Part shown: piece by piece, positions 23,827 through 36,600 of the stretch | How the letters are laid out: each line of letters opens with the position of its first letter | How positions within the stretch are numbered: the stretch's first letter is position 1 | Origin: Fidelibacterota bacterium | GTDB taxonomy: Bacteria > Fidelibacterota > UBA8477 > JABMPR01 | Direction of reading: 5' to 3' | Length of the DNA stretch: 64,000 nt | Assembly (NCBI GenBank): GCA_021734255.1 | Contig: JAIPJM010000010.1 | Coordinates: 21,370-85,369, forward strand | Position numbers and translations under genes: made by a program | Notes under the pieces: model-generated | What the model saw: only the letters and a program-made list of their open reading frames with translations | Told to the model about the DNA's origin: nothing | The model's database searches: none

Positions 23827-25803
23827 CTAATTGCTTTCTGATGTTGAAACTTTCTGCTGAACCGGGATACCAGTATAGCGACTAAGAATGAAGGTGAGAT
23901 CATCCTCAAATGCTTCACTCCCATTGAATTTTTCAAGGTCTTCCATGAAGGCTCTGCTTATGTCGTTAACTTGTTTATCCTGGTGTTCTTGGATGACCTG
24001 GACCAGCCCACTTTCATCAAAGAGCTGGCCAGCTTTCCCCACAGTCTCAGTGATACCATCTGTATAAACCAGGATGAGATCATCTGTCCGCAATTGAACC
24101 TCACCCATCTCATAGCTAAAGTTCGCATCGAACCCCAGGAGTGGACCCCCAACTTCCAGCCTTTCAAACGTCCCATCACTATGGAAAATGAGCGGAGAAG
24201 GGTGTCCAGCATTCACGTAGCGGATCACGCCCTCATCAACATCCATTTTACTGAGAAAAAATGTCAATTGCTCATCCAACTGGGTATCATTGATCAAGTA
24301 TTTGTTCAGACTACTCATCAGGAACGCAAGGGTATGACCTTTCTGAGATTCATTAAGATAAGCTGCGTAAAAATTGGACATAATAAGCGCACCGGATATC
24401 CCCTTGCCAACGACATCACCAACGGCAAGTGTAAAAACATCATCACCCCGGCTGGATACATCATAAAAGTCACCACTGATCTTCTTGCAGGGGAGATATT
24501 TGATGGCAAATTCAACATCATCATGCCCCGGTGGGTTGTCCGGCAAGATCGATCGTTGAATTCCCTCTGCTTTATCCATATCTTCACTTAGATCGCTTTG
24601 GATATCTGCATGTTTTTCAATACGATAACGTTCCATAAGAACACCGGCTTGTGTCGCGATGGTCTGGAGGAAATCCAGATCATCATCACTAAAGGCGGCA
24701 ATGGTATTCGATTCCAGATTCATGGCTCCATGGATCTGAGAGCCACCTGCGATCGGTACACACAATTCAGAACGTGAACTCGACTTGCCAGGTATATAAT
24801 TCTTCTCCCTTCTCACATCAGGGATGTAGATCGCCTTCCGGGTTGCGATGCAGCGGCCAACGATGCCCCTACCGATCTTGAGCTTCAAAGGATTCAAACG
24901 TCTGGTATTGTAACCTCTGGCTAGAAATTTTTCAATATTCTCTGTCTCAGCTGATGCCAGGAAGACACCACATGCGTCAAAGGGGACGATCTGGTTTACC
25001 TGATCAAGTAATAAATTAAAAATACGGGTTGTGTTGCGTGTTGCTGCCATCTTGGTCGCGATGAGAGAGAGCGCTTCCTGCTTTCTAGCCTCCAGTTGAA
25101 TGCGATGGTAGAGCTTCCGTTTTTCAAGTAACACGGCCATCTCATCCACCACAAAATTGTACAGTGTGCCAGATCGTCTGGCTTGCATATCCGCAGGTAT
25201 CTTGTCCAACAGAATAAAGGCGGCAAGATTATTGGCAACTTTGAGAGGGATCGCCCAGCGGAAAAGCTTAAACGATTTATAATCCATGGAATCACCATTC
25301 ACCGGTTCTGGATGAAGATCCTTAACGCTGTAATTCACATTAATGAGATGGTGAGGATTCTGAGCAAGTTCCTTTAAAATATTATGGTCCTTATCGATAC
25401 TCAAGCCATCCAGATAGATCGGAACCGGTGCGATCGAAGACTCAACCTTGAATATGCCCTTACGGCGAACGAAGAGAGCGACTATATCTGATTCAAAAAG
25501 GTATTTCAAGCTTGCGGGAATCTTTTCCAACATCTCCCGGTAACTATCAACCTCCCTGAGTTCCTCCAGGATGATATGAAATTGTTCGTTCCGCTCGAAA
25601 TAGGATCTCGCAACCAACCAGAGCATCAGTTTCCGACCACTGGATCTGAACGGTTGATAGAGATAGATGACAATGAGGGCAAATACAACGTTTGCTAAAA
25701 TTGGATGAGCACCGAAACCCAGGAATTGATTCACCAGATATCCCAGAACGGCGATGATGATCACCAGAATGAGTGTAACCAGGAATTCTTCCCGCTTAAG
25801 CAC
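23827..25803 (-). CDS. Membrane GAF-SpoIIE (PP2C-type) phosphatase, RsbU-like
   Basis: The N-terminus has two membrane helices within the first 60 residues (FLVTLILVIIIAVLGYLV and ILANVVFALIVIYLY). A long linker and a GAF domain follow (about 245-395), then a SpoIIE/PP2C phosphatase (about 415-645). The phosphatase has SGDFYDV, AVGDVVGKGISGALIMS and LILVYTDGITET, which carry the metal-binding aspartates. Such proteins dephosphorylate anti-anti-sigma factors in partner-switching stress pathways, but no RsbV or RsbW gene is in view. A TTG frame begins at 25818, but GAGGGAG six bases before GTG at 25803 makes the GTG more likely. The start overlaps the preceding small gene by eight bases. Confidence 0.87.
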   Translation of the reverse strand: MLKREEFLVTLILVIIIAVLGYLVNQFLGFGAHPILANVVFALIVIYLYQPFRSSGRKLMLWLVARSYFERNEQFHIILEELREVDSYREMLEKIPASLKYLFESDIVALFVRRKGIFKVESSIAPVPIYLDGLSIDKDHNILKELAQNPHHLINVNYSVKDLHPEPVNGDSMDYKSFKLFRWAIPLKVANNLAAFILLDKIPADMQARRSGTLYNFVVDEMAVLLEKRKLYHRIQLEARKQEALSLIATKMAATRNTTRIFNLLLDQVNQIVPFDACGVFLASAETENIEKFLARGYNTRRLNPLKLKIGRGIVGRCIATRKAIYIPDVRREKNYIPGKSSSRSELCVPIAGGSQIHGAMNLESNTIAAFSDDDLDFLQTIATQAGVLMERYRIEKHADIQSDLSEDMDKAEGIQRSILPDNPPGHDDVEFAIKYLPCKKISGDFYDVSSRGDDVFTLAVGDVVGKGISGALIMSNFYAAYLNESQKGHTLAFLMSSLNKYLINDTQLDEQLTFFLSKMDVDEGVIRYVNAGHPSPLIFHSDGTFERLEVGGPLLGFDANFSYEMGEVQLRTDDLILVYTDGITETVGKAGQLFDESGLVQVIQEHQDKQVNDISRAFMEDLEKFNGSEAFEDDLTFILSRYTGIPVQQKVSTSESN

Positions 25804-26083
25804 TTGTTTCTCCCTCAATTACATTCTCATCCGATGCCTGCACTTCTTCAATCATATTACGAATGATCGGTAATACACTGTAGGAGGAAAGATCTTCTGT
25901 GGCAAAGATCCGGGAAAAAGCATAATTCTGATGGCGCAGCGGCAAGAGTTTATTGATAATGATGACCCGCTCTTCCTTGATACGGCAGGCATCACCCTTG
26001 AAATCTCCTTTTTCAAAGCGTATGGTATACCCCAGCTTATCAGCCAGTTTTTCAAATTCTTCGCGAATTCTTTCTGAATTCAT
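25796..26083 (-). CDS. Small conserved protein of unknown function
   Basis: This 95-residue protein has no signal peptide or membrane segment. The sequence IREEFEKLADKLGYTIRFEKGDFKGDACRIKEERVIIIN suggests a small alpha/beta fold ending with an acidic tail. I do not recognise the family by name. It is translationally coupled to the GAF-SpoIIE gene by an eight-base overlap and follows the mannose-1-phosphate guanylyltransferase gene by 32 bases, so it is very likely expressed. The coupling suggests a link to the phosphatase, for example as partner or regulator, but nothing in the protein itself shows this. Confidence 0.7.
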   Translation of the reverse strand: MNSERIREEFEKLADKLGYTIRFEKGDFKGDACRIKEERVIIINKLLPLRHQNYAFSRIFATEDLSSYSVLPIIRNMIEEVQASDENVIEGETSA

Positions 26084-26115
26084 ATCTGTCTATTTGCTCT
26101 CTCTTTGTTCTATTT

Positions 26116-27186
26116 TCACAGGAGCGAGTCTCTTTTCTCTTTCTCCAGGCCATCGACAACTTCCTTGATACGCTCTGTTTCACCACGATGAATGATAAGG
26201 AGTGCATCATCGGTATCGATGACTACCAGATCATTCACTCCGACCAGGGCCACGATCTTTCCTTGTGCCGAAACCAGATTATTATTCGCTCCATGATAGA
26301 TCACATCACCCTGGGAAACGTTCCCATTCTCATCTTTATCGTGCATCTCATGGACAGCATCCCAGGATCCGACGTCATTCCAGTTAAAATCAACTTTCAC
26401 GACATAAACATTTTGGGCTTTCTCCATAATACCATAATCAATCGAGATGCTACGAAGCGTTGCCCACTCAACGGTTAATACTGAATTCCATACTGGTTTT
26501 CCTATAGCACCTTTGATATTCTCAAGACTATCCCAAAGCTCAGGTAGGTGATCCTGAAAACTTTTCATGATGGTATCTACGTGCCACACAAACATACCAC
26601 TGTTCCAAAGGAAATCACCACTTTTCAGGAACATTCTTGCCGTTTGGTAATCGGGCTTCTCAGCAAAAGCTTTTACAGCGAATACCGGTTCATCATCCTT
26701 CGCCCGCTCATGGTACTGGATGTAGCCATATCCTGTCGCTGGTCGGGTTGGGATCACGCCAAAGGTTACCAGGCCCATCATATCCCGCGCCACCGAAATC
26801 CCCTGTTCGATATAGGTTTTGAATGCAGTTAAATCGCCGATATGATGATCGGCTGGGAATACACCCATCACACCATCTGGGTCTCTTGACTGAACAATGA
26901 CAGCTGCCAAGCCAATGGCCGGAGCTGTATTTTTACCCTCAGGTTCAATGATGATATTTGCTTCAGGAATCTCCGGGATCTCTCTCCGAATCCCCTCCTC
27001 CTGGTCTGAATTGGTTACGATGAGGATCTGTTCGGATGCAGTAATTTGCTTCAGACGATCCACCGTCATACGCAGCATACTTTCATCACCAGCAATATTA
27101 AGTAATTGTTTTGGGGTTGCCCGTCTACTCCTGGGCCAGAATCTCTTGCCCACTCCTCCAGCCATGATAACTGCAAAGAAAGACAT
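26116..27186 (-). CDS. manC: Mannose-1-phosphate guanylyltransferase
   Basis: The enzyme makes GDP-mannose from mannose-1-phosphate and GTP for surface polysaccharides and glycans. The nucleotide-binding start MAGGVGKRFWPRSRR, followed by TPKQLL, is the sugar nucleotidyltransferase signature. Further marks are GYGYIQY, FAEKPD, the substrate-site block NSGMFVW and FNWNDVGSWDA. With 356 residues it is the short form that lacks the phosphomannose isomerase domain of bifunctional ManC/AlgA enzymes. The start MSFFAVIMAGG is standard. It lies in a long minus-strand operon, 39 bases after dapF. The pairing with dapF and tgt appears to be an FCB-type housekeeping arrangement rather than a capsule locus. 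Confidence 0.95.
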   Translation of the reverse strand: MSFFAVIMAGGVGKRFWPRSRRATPKQLLNIAGDESMLRMTVDRLKQITASEQILIVTNSDQEEGIRREIPEIPEANIIIEPEGKNTAPAIGLAAVIVQSRDPDGVMGVFPADHHIGDLTAFKTYIEQGISVARDMMGLVTFGVIPTRPATGYGYIQYHERAKDDEPVFAVKAFAEKPDYQTARMFLKSGDFLWNSGMFVWHVDTIMKSFQDHLPELWDSLENIKGAIGKPVWNSVLTVEWATLRSISIDYGIMEKAQNVYVVKVDFNWNDVGSWDAVHEMHDKDENGNVSQGDVIYHGANNNLVSAQGKIVALVGVNDLVVIDTDDALLIIHRGETERIKEVVDGLEKEKRDSLL

Positions 27187-27225
27187 CGTTACCTCGTTTC
27201 TATTATTTGCATTGATGCTATGAGA

Positions 27226-27984
27226 TCAAGCGATAAGACCAGAGAAAACTAATGCAGTACTCCCCGTGAGCCAATACCGATTGTCATAAAAATCCACTTT
27301 TAAAATCCCGCCCCGAAAGCGCAGGTTTATGGGCCATTTAAAGCCCCATGTCTGATGTGCGTAAATGGCAACTGCAGTTGCACCGGTACCACAGGCCAAT
27401 GTTTCCGTATTGACGCCACGTTCCCAGGTTCTAACAACCAGACCATCCTTGCTTTTGGAGACTATATTCGTATTGGTGCCGGCAGGGTGGCGTTTATGAG
27501 CATTCATTTGTTCACCCAGGTCGATCAAGGCTTCTGCGTCCGCATCAGGTACGGGGACGATCAGGTGCGGTACACCCGTATTTATGAAACCACAACCCGC
27601 CCTGGGAACTGTCCAATCGTGCAGCTCATCCGTCACTTTGATCTCTACGAATATCTGATCATCATTGACCTTAAAGTGGTGAAGTCCATCATCAGCTCTG
27701 AATACTCCCTTACTCCTGATCTTTTCAAGCGAGTGGGCGAATTTCACAAGCGCTCTGGCACCATTTCCGCACATTTCACCTCTGGAGCCATCAGCATTAA
27801 AATAATTCATTCTGAATTCCGAATCCTCTGAGGGTGAGAGCAGTAACACACCATCGGCTCCGATCCCAAATCGTCTATCACAGAACTCGACGATCTTCTT
27901 TTCAGCTAGATCGATGCGACCATCCCAGTTATCGAATATGATGAAATCATTCCCGGCAGCCACATACTTATCAAACTTAATCAT
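27226..27984 (-). CDS. dapF: Diaminopimelate epimerase
   Basis: DapF converts LL- to meso-diaminopimelate for lysine and peptidoglycan. The two catalytic cysteines are present: C72 in GEMCGNGAR and C198 in TLACGTGATA. The start MIKFDKYVAAGNDFIIFD, the NADGSRGE segment and NTGVPHLIV are all as in the family. At 252 residues it is slightly shorter than the usual 270-280, and the C-terminus ends soon after the last strand (LTGSTALVFSG). Its start overlaps the end of the upstream Ig-like lipoprotein gene by eight bases. No other lysine-pathway genes are nearby. Confidence 0.97.
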   Translation of the reverse strand: MIKFDKYVAAGNDFIIFDNWDGRIDLAEKKIVEFCDRRFGIGADGVLLLSPSEDSEFRMNYFNADGSRGEMCGNGARALVKFAHSLEKIRSKGVFRADDGLHHFKVNDDQIFVEIKVTDELHDWTVPRAGCGFINTGVPHLIVPVPDADAEALIDLGEQMNAHKRHPAGTNTNIVSKSKDGLVVRTWERGVNTETLACGTGATAVAIYAHQTWGFKWPINLRFRGGILKVDFYDNRYWLTGSTALVFSGLIA

Positions 27985-29647
27985 CTTCGGACCTCAATCT
28001 CCAGATTCCTATGTCTGTCTCCCAACGTGCTCTCACGTTAATAGGCTCAGGATAAACCCAGAACTCCTCCGAGCCACCCACAGGTGTCATCTGGTCACTG
28101 TCATAGCGTCCATTCCCATTTGCGTCCACATAGCCGATAAGCTGATAACTGGTTGCAGGCAGGTCACTTATAAGCAAGCTCGTGCCTGGTCTCAGTTGAA
28201 ACTTACGGCTATGCGTTCCCCCGCTGAGTGTGCATTCAAGCACATGGATACCCATATGCATGAGGCGGATGCTTCCCAGTGAGTCAGCGCTTATTATCTG
28301 GAGCTTACCGGTCCACAAGGAATCAAGCTCATTCTGCTGATATCTGGATCGAATATGTTCGGTCTGAATTTTCCATTGATATGTTTTACCATCCCCGAGT
28401 GCTTCAGCTGGCGAGAATAACCAGGACATCGTGTTGACGACTTCCAGGACACCCGGGATCGGCACTGAATCGTTGCCAGCTGTAAAGACCTGGAACGCGG
28501 TATCAGATTCAAAGGTGAATGGTAGATTTGATCGAATGATGATCTCATCTGGATCTTCTGGATAATTCAACTGATCATTCTCAAGCCAGGAAATGTTGAA
28601 TGGGTTCAGTTGGAGGGAATCAACCCGGGCCTGCTTATCAAGTTGGAGCGTATCGGACGTGAGTCTATATCCACTGGTATCGATGAAGCCAGTGACCCAC
28701 ACCTGGTTCCCTTCAACGAGATCGTCTGAAAGTGAAAGTAGCATCGCTACCTCATCGCCTTCAACCCTGGAAGCTCCCAGAATGTCTATTTGCTCCGTTT
28801 CCTGATGGATATTCAGGGAATCAAGCGTCTCATTGGTGTAGCGTAGGTTCGTTCTGATCTGAGCCAATGAATCTGCCAGCATACTGACCTCCAGAAGTTT
28901 CACTCTGTCGTTGGGGATCACCTGTGGCCAGATCTTTTGCAGTGGGAGCAGGGTATCGTTCCTGGCATACACATTGGCAGTTTTTGGTCTGCCGAAATAA
29001 TCCCCCGTATTGATCTTCCGGTCCCGATTTCGATCCCAATGGTAGAAAAGCAGATATTCCTGATCATTGAGGTAGTCCAACTGGAAGCGACCATCATCAT
29101 CGGGTTGAAATACGTAATCTGCCGGAGTGGCAACCAGATCAGTCAGGGTAGTCCCCATCTCCCGGTACAGGAAGAGGTTTCCCTGCTCACGAATAATAGC
29201 ACTTCCGAAAATACGGCCATGTATTTTACCGCGATTCATCTGTTCCCCTGTGCTGAATGCGAGAACATAGGTTGATTCCAAACCGTTCCCACGCAGATCC
29301 TTGGCAGATTTGTCCAGGGTCAGTAAATAGGTCTCATCTGCTTCCAGTGCTTGTTTGAAGGTCACTTTAACAGACGTCCAACTTGTCTTCAGTTCATACC
29401 CATCGACGGGACGCGGCCATACTTGCAGCGAATTCTCAACGGAAAGCTTATCCATCTGTTCGCTGAACCTGATCGTAATGTTCGTGCCTTGATCCACCTC
29501 GATGGATTCATTCTCCGGATTGCTGTATACCACGACAGGTGCCACATCATCCACAGGGCCCCCGCTGATCGCCCGCTCACTGGCACAGTGCGAGACCAGC
29601 AGAACTGTCAATGTCATCAATACCAGAGAGGCCAAGGGTTTATGCAT
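27977..29647 (-). CDS. Lipoprotein with N-terminal bacterial Ig-like (SbsA-type) domain
   Basis: A lipoprotein signal (MHKPLASLVLMTLTVLLVSHC) places the lipidated cysteine near residue 21. After GGPVDD, residues 30-130 follow the SbsA Ig-like pattern: APVVVYSNPENESIEV, NITIRFSEQMD, and a YLLTLDKSAKDLRGN end. The family is common in Bacteroidota and relatives, usually as an envelope lipoprotein of 500-600 residues with unknown role. A carboxypeptidase-regulatory-like segment (YVDANGNGRYDSDQM) is seen near the C-terminus. The frame is open to 29731, but GGAG four bases before ATG at 29647 and the signal peptide decide the start. It overlaps sfsA and dapF by eight bases each. Confidence 0.85.
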   Translation of the reverse strand: MHKPLASLVLMTLTVLLVSHCASERAISGGPVDDVAPVVVYSNPENESIEVDQGTNITIRFSEQMDKLSVENSLQVWPRPVDGYELKTSWTSVKVTFKQALEADETYLLTLDKSAKDLRGNGLESTYVLAFSTGEQMNRGKIHGRIFGSAIIREQGNLFLYREMGTTLTDLVATPADYVFQPDDDGRFQLDYLNDQEYLLFYHWDRNRDRKINTGDYFGRPKTANVYARNDTLLPLQKIWPQVIPNDRVKLLEVSMLADSLAQIRTNLRYTNETLDSLNIHQETEQIDILGASRVEGDEVAMLLSLSDDLVEGNQVWVTGFIDTSGYRLTSDTLQLDKQARVDSLQLNPFNISWLENDQLNYPEDPDEIIIRSNLPFTFESDTAFQVFTAGNDSVPIPGVLEVVNTMSWLFSPAEALGDGKTYQWKIQTEHIRSRYQQNELDSLWTGKLQIISADSLGSIRLMHMGIHVLECTLSGGTHSRKFQLRPGTSLLISDLPATSYQLIGYVDANGNGRYDSDQMTPVGGSEEFWVYPEPINVRARWETDIGIWRLRSEDD

Positions 29648-30347
29648 GTTGCTCCAGATCAAAGGGAATTGCCTGCCCAAGTTTAATACTGTCCGGCTGA
29701 ATATGGGAGGTATAGATGTAGAGTTCCACACCCATTCGAACTGCCGTCCTCAGTGCCCCAGAGAATTGTGGATCCCTCCCCCAATGAGGTTCGAATAAGA
29801 CTGCATCTGATCTCTGGACAAGGAAAAGTACAGCCGCCGAGCGCTGACTGGTGATGGCGTCTGCCAGGTGAAGCACATGTCTTCGCCCCCTCTCTGTCAC
29901 AGCATCAGGAAACCTGGCGACCCCATCCTCTACCAATGTTGCAGATTTGACCTCTAGCAATTTTTCACGCCCATTTCTTTCAAGGAGGAAATCAAATCTT
30001 GAGTTTCCCAATGTGAATTCCTGTTTTTTTACCGACCAATCAGATAAGGCTGGAATTCCCTGATGGTCCAGACAAAATCGGATGAATTGATTGGGTAACT
30101 GGGAGTTGATGGAGATCAGTTCAGATCCAGAATACACCATGACAGTCGCATATTTGGTTTTTCTCTCTGCGCCTGGTTTGGGCTGCACCAGCACCCGAGC
30201 ACCTGGAAATAGCAGTTCCTTCAAGCGTCCAGGATCCGGTACATGGGACAAGTGTTCCTCACCATCGATACGTACCTTTGAGAGGAAGCGGTTGGGGCGC
30301 TCCAGGAATGTGGCTTCGATAAGATCGCTGGCCAGCGGCATCCGCAT
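29640..30347 (-). CDS. sfsA: SfsA homologue (DNA/RNA nuclease-like)
   Basis: The 235-residue protein is full length for SfsA. Characteristic segments are FLERPNRFLSKVRI, HVPDPGRLKELLFPGARVLV, RFDFLLERNGREKLLEVKSA and FPDAVTERGRRHVLHL. The D...E-x-K arrangement in DFLLE...LLEVKSAT fits the PD-(D/E)XK nuclease fold assigned to this family. In E. coli the gene was named for stimulation of sugar fermentation genes, but its physiological role remains poorly defined. It follows tgt by four bases and overlaps the lipoprotein gene by eight bases, so it sits inside the long operon. Confidence 0.95.
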   Translation of the reverse strand: MRMPLASDLIEATFLERPNRFLSKVRIDGEEHLSHVPDPGRLKELLFPGARVLVQPKPGAERKTKYATVMVYSGSELISINSQLPNQFIRFCLDHQGIPALSDWSVKKQEFTLGNSRFDFLLERNGREKLLEVKSATLVEDGVARFPDAVTERGRRHVLHLADAITSQRSAAVLFLVQRSDAVLFEPHWGRDPQFSGALRTAVRMGVELYIYTSHIQPDSIKLGQAIPFDLEQHA

Positions 30348-30351
30348 TCTC

Positions 30352-32839
<2,488 letters not shown>

Positions 32840-32861
32840 ATACTTTTACTGGTGTCTTTCT

Positions 32862-33635
32862 TTAAAAAACGAGGACCGCAACAAGATAATCGTTCAGGAG
32901 AATGATCGTGGCTGAAAACACGAAGGCAAGAATTGCTGCCCGTCCCACACCGCTTGCTCCCCTGGTAGCCTTTAAACCGACCCAGCAACTGATCACACCG
33001 ATCGATATTCCGAACGAGAGCGCTTTTGCCATGCTGGGTATGACATCTTCTGATATCACAAACACTGACTGAAATGAATTGAAGAACATCTGGACACTGA
33101 TATTAAAAAAGAGATCCCCGATCAGTGCAGCAGTAAAAAGCGCGATGATATCAGCCACCACCACCATCAGGGGGAGCATAATGGTCATTGCCACAACTCT
33201 GGGGGCAACCAGATGACGAATAGGATTGATGGCCATGACTTCCAGGGCATCGATCTGTTCAGTTACTTTCATCGTCGCTATTTCTGCACCGATAGAAGAG
33301 CCGTTTCGGCCAGCCAGAACAAGGGCGGTCAATACTGGTCCCATCTCAGACAGTATCCCAACCGCAACTATTTGGCCAAAGAATCGGGGTGGTAAAGTAT
33401 CTTCCAGTTGATAGGCTCCCTGCCAACCGGCCACAGCTCCTGCGAATACGGCTATAATTCCAACGAGTGGCAGTGCTTTCACACCAAGCCGATACATCTG
33501 TTCATTGTAGAGCGTTCTATCCCGATGGATATATCTGATGTATTTGAGTGTACGACCAACCAGAATAGCTATCTCGCCGACACTGGCTATCAGGTCAAGG
33601 GCCTTCCTCCCCAGGAGACGGACCAATTTTTCCAT
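32862..33635 (-). CDS. mlaE: MlaE/YrbE-type phospholipid ABC transporter permease
   Basis: The 257-residue integral membrane protein has about five to six hydrophobic segments and the MlaE family core: EMGPVLTALVLAGRNGSSIGAEIATMKVTEQIDAL, of which the glycine-rich centre is the best-conserved stretch. It works with an MlaF-like ATPase and an MlaD-like substrate protein in moving phospholipids between the two membranes. No ATPase or MCE protein gene is adjacent in this window, so the partners must be elsewhere. The start overlaps the stop of the large PD40 protein gene (TAATG). Confidence 0.93.
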   Translation of the reverse strand: MEKLVRLLGRKALDLIASVGEIAILVGRTLKYIRYIHRDRTLYNEQMYRLGVKALPLVGIIAVFAGAVAGWQGAYQLEDTLPPRFFGQIVAVGILSEMGPVLTALVLAGRNGSSIGAEIATMKVTEQIDALEVMAINPIRHLVAPRVVAMTIMLPLMVVVADIIALFTAALIGDLFFNISVQMFFNSFQSVFVISEDVIPSMAKALSFGISIGVISCWVGLKATRGASGVGRAAILAFVFSATIILLNDYLVAVLVF

Positions 33636-36600
33636 TAAAAGTCCAGCCCGAGCGACCAGATATGCTGGCGGTTGTCCCAGAGAGAGTCACTGGACATATC
33701 AAAGGCAAGATCATACCGTAGGACGAAAACACCCAGGTTCATGCGCATTCCGTATCCAGTCCCCCAATAGGAATTATCCTGATCTTTGAAAAGTGTGGAT
33801 GCCAGATCATCAGTATCTACCTGGGTGCCATCCCAGGTGCGAACCCAGTCGCTGAAGACAAGACCTCGCACGTTGCCAAGAACAAGGGAGATGGGCCATT
33901 TCACGGAGAGATATTCGATGAAGGGGAATCTGAATTCAGCATTGAAGGCTGAGTAATGGTTCCCAACCAAACCAAAGTACGGTTTTCCTCGGACAGGCAT
34001 GACATATTCAGAAAAGTAAAGATCTTCATAATCAGACAAAAAGCTAAGATAGTCGCTATCCAAACGATAATTCAACCAATTAGCCATGCCACCGGCCATG
34101 AAATTTTCAGGCGTTCTTCCATGACTGCTGGCTCCTGAGAATCTCAGGGCGATGGAGTAGTCATGTGCGAACTTGAAATATCTCCTGATATCGGTCCGCA
34201 CGGTCACAAACTGACGAGCAGACTTTTCCAGATAGGGCGATGCTCGCAGTCCAAGCTCTAAGCGCCAACCATCGACAGGATAAAGGCTACCATAGAGTAC
34301 ATTATCAAAGCTCATTTTCATTTCAGGGAGAATGTAGGCTCGATTGAATGAGGATTGTTGATCACTCACATTTTGATAAAATGAGATCTGGGTCAAACTC
34401 TCATATATGTTCAACCAATTCAAGGTAGCCTCAACTCGGGTATACTTGGAAAGCGGATAATCCACGCCAAAGAGAGCACCATAATTCCTGAAATTCCATA
34501 AGTTCCAATAGTACTGACTGACACTCACATATTGGTCTGGGAAGTTGTATAGCATGAGATGGTAATTGGCTCGATTGGGCAAATAATCATACCCTAGAAT
34601 CAGGTCTGAATTCTCCAGATCCCGATAGAGTTCAAATCCAAATTGCACCCGGTGGTTGCCCATAATGTCTGAGAAGACCATAAGCGCATTCCCCTGGACC
34701 CCGAAAAAGTTACTGTACCCGGCTTGTGCGTCCACCAGGTCAACAGTGAATTGAGTTTTATACTTCCTGACCTTATAATCACCTGTACTATCCAGACCAC
34801 TGGTGACCAGGGGTTCCGGCTGATTCCCGGCAGTTACATTATTATTTTTATCATCATAGGCAAATACATGAGATTGAAAGGGATTTGTCCCCTCACTATC
34901 TGGCGCTGGGAGTGAATCAGAATAGGTAAGGTCCAACTGCAGATTACTCCGCTCCAGGTAGTTAGACAGAGCTGGCAGGTTTCCAAGCGACGGCTTATCC
35001 AGTGGGTTATTCATGGTGAAGATGTCCCAGCCACCTTTTTCGTAACCAGCAAATACCAGTCTTGAGTCGTCCTTGCTCCAGCTGATCTGGAATATCCCGG
35101 TCATGATATCTGTGATGGGATATTCTTCGCCATCATCAAAATCATGGTAGTAAATGTTCCAGATACCTGTTCGGTCTGATGTGTAGGCTAGCTTATTCAC
35201 TGTATTGGCATACGAAGGTGAATCTTCATTCCCCGGTGTATCTGTAATTCTGGTGATCACTCCGGATTCGATGTTGAGCGTATACACGTCTGTGGTCATG
35301 AAATCATGTTCCAGCAGAATATCTTTCTCCTGTCTGGATCCACGCCTGATCGTTCCACTGATGGTGTATTTACCGCGATCAGAGACGAATGCCAGTTCAC
35401 TCCCGTCTGGAGACCATGCCGGTCTGGTATCTGAGAATAGATCGTTGGTAACCTGGGTCAACTCTTTTGATTTAATATTATAAATGAACAGATCGCTGGC
35501 ACCGTCTTGCAGTCCAGAAAAGGCGATCTGTCTTCCATCCGGTGACCAAGCAGCTGTAAAGATCCCATCCAGCCCTAATTTGTGGGTGTGTTTGGTTTCC
35601 TTCTCTGTATCATAAAAAACGAGGGCATCCTCGTCGCCTGACTTTGCTGCAAAAACAATGTGGCGATTATCCGGCGCCCAGGAAAGTCCAGGACTTAACC
35701 ATTTCAGTTCTTCCAATTCGGCAGTTCTCTGACCAGAGACGATCTTCTTGACACCACTTCCGTCATCAGCTGACATGATGTAGATGTCGGCATAGCCTGA
35801 TCGATCAGACAGAAAAGCCACTTTACCACCACTGGGAGATACTGCGGGGCTAACATTGAAATAGTTCTTGGTTTTACTGTGGTCCGTCAGGCGGTAACCC
35901 AGCTCATCCAAATTTTTTCGTCCTTCTATATCCGGCCAATAGTCCTTCCTGACAGCAAAATGCCATTTTTCTGTCAGGGTTGTCAGATCCAGGCGCAGCG
36001 TATGTTCGATCGCTTTGGGGACATCCTTGAAATGCCTGGTTTCATGAAAGATCTCACCGATCCGTTCAACACCGAAGGTCTCTCCAATATACCGAACCAC
36101 ACTCTGCCCACCTTTGTAGGCCATGTAGTAGTTCAGGTACTGGACGGGTGGCAGGTTTCCATTAATGGCTGCATCACGGATGATCATATCAGCCCGTGAA
36201 TCCCAGTCCAGAGAGGAATATTCTGCATATCCTTCTGCCAGCCATAAGGGAATATTGACCCGCATTTTACCTGAGACGATAGATTGTACATTACCGCCAA
36301 ATATCAGATCATTAACAATAGCATGGGTCATTTCGTGATGCAGCACGTGTCTGAACTGCTCATAGCTCCCCTCAAACGGTAGCACGACCCTGTTTTTAAA
36401 TAGCTCTGTAAATCCGCCGATACCTTCCTGGAGGTAACCCAGCGTCACATTTGTCTGCTGAAAATCATTGTGGGAATTGTATACCAGTATGGAGATCCGC
36501 TTGGTTAACTGCCAATTCAGCTGGTAGGATATCTGATTATAGGATTGCTCAGCAACGTAGGCGGCATAGTGCGCGATGGATTCGCCACCGTCGTAAAAGT

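Noticed and set aside
23971..24591. 206-codon open frame on the plus strand
   Set aside because: It lies antisense to the clear SpoIIE phosphatase gene and has no protein-family pattern or ribosome binding site.
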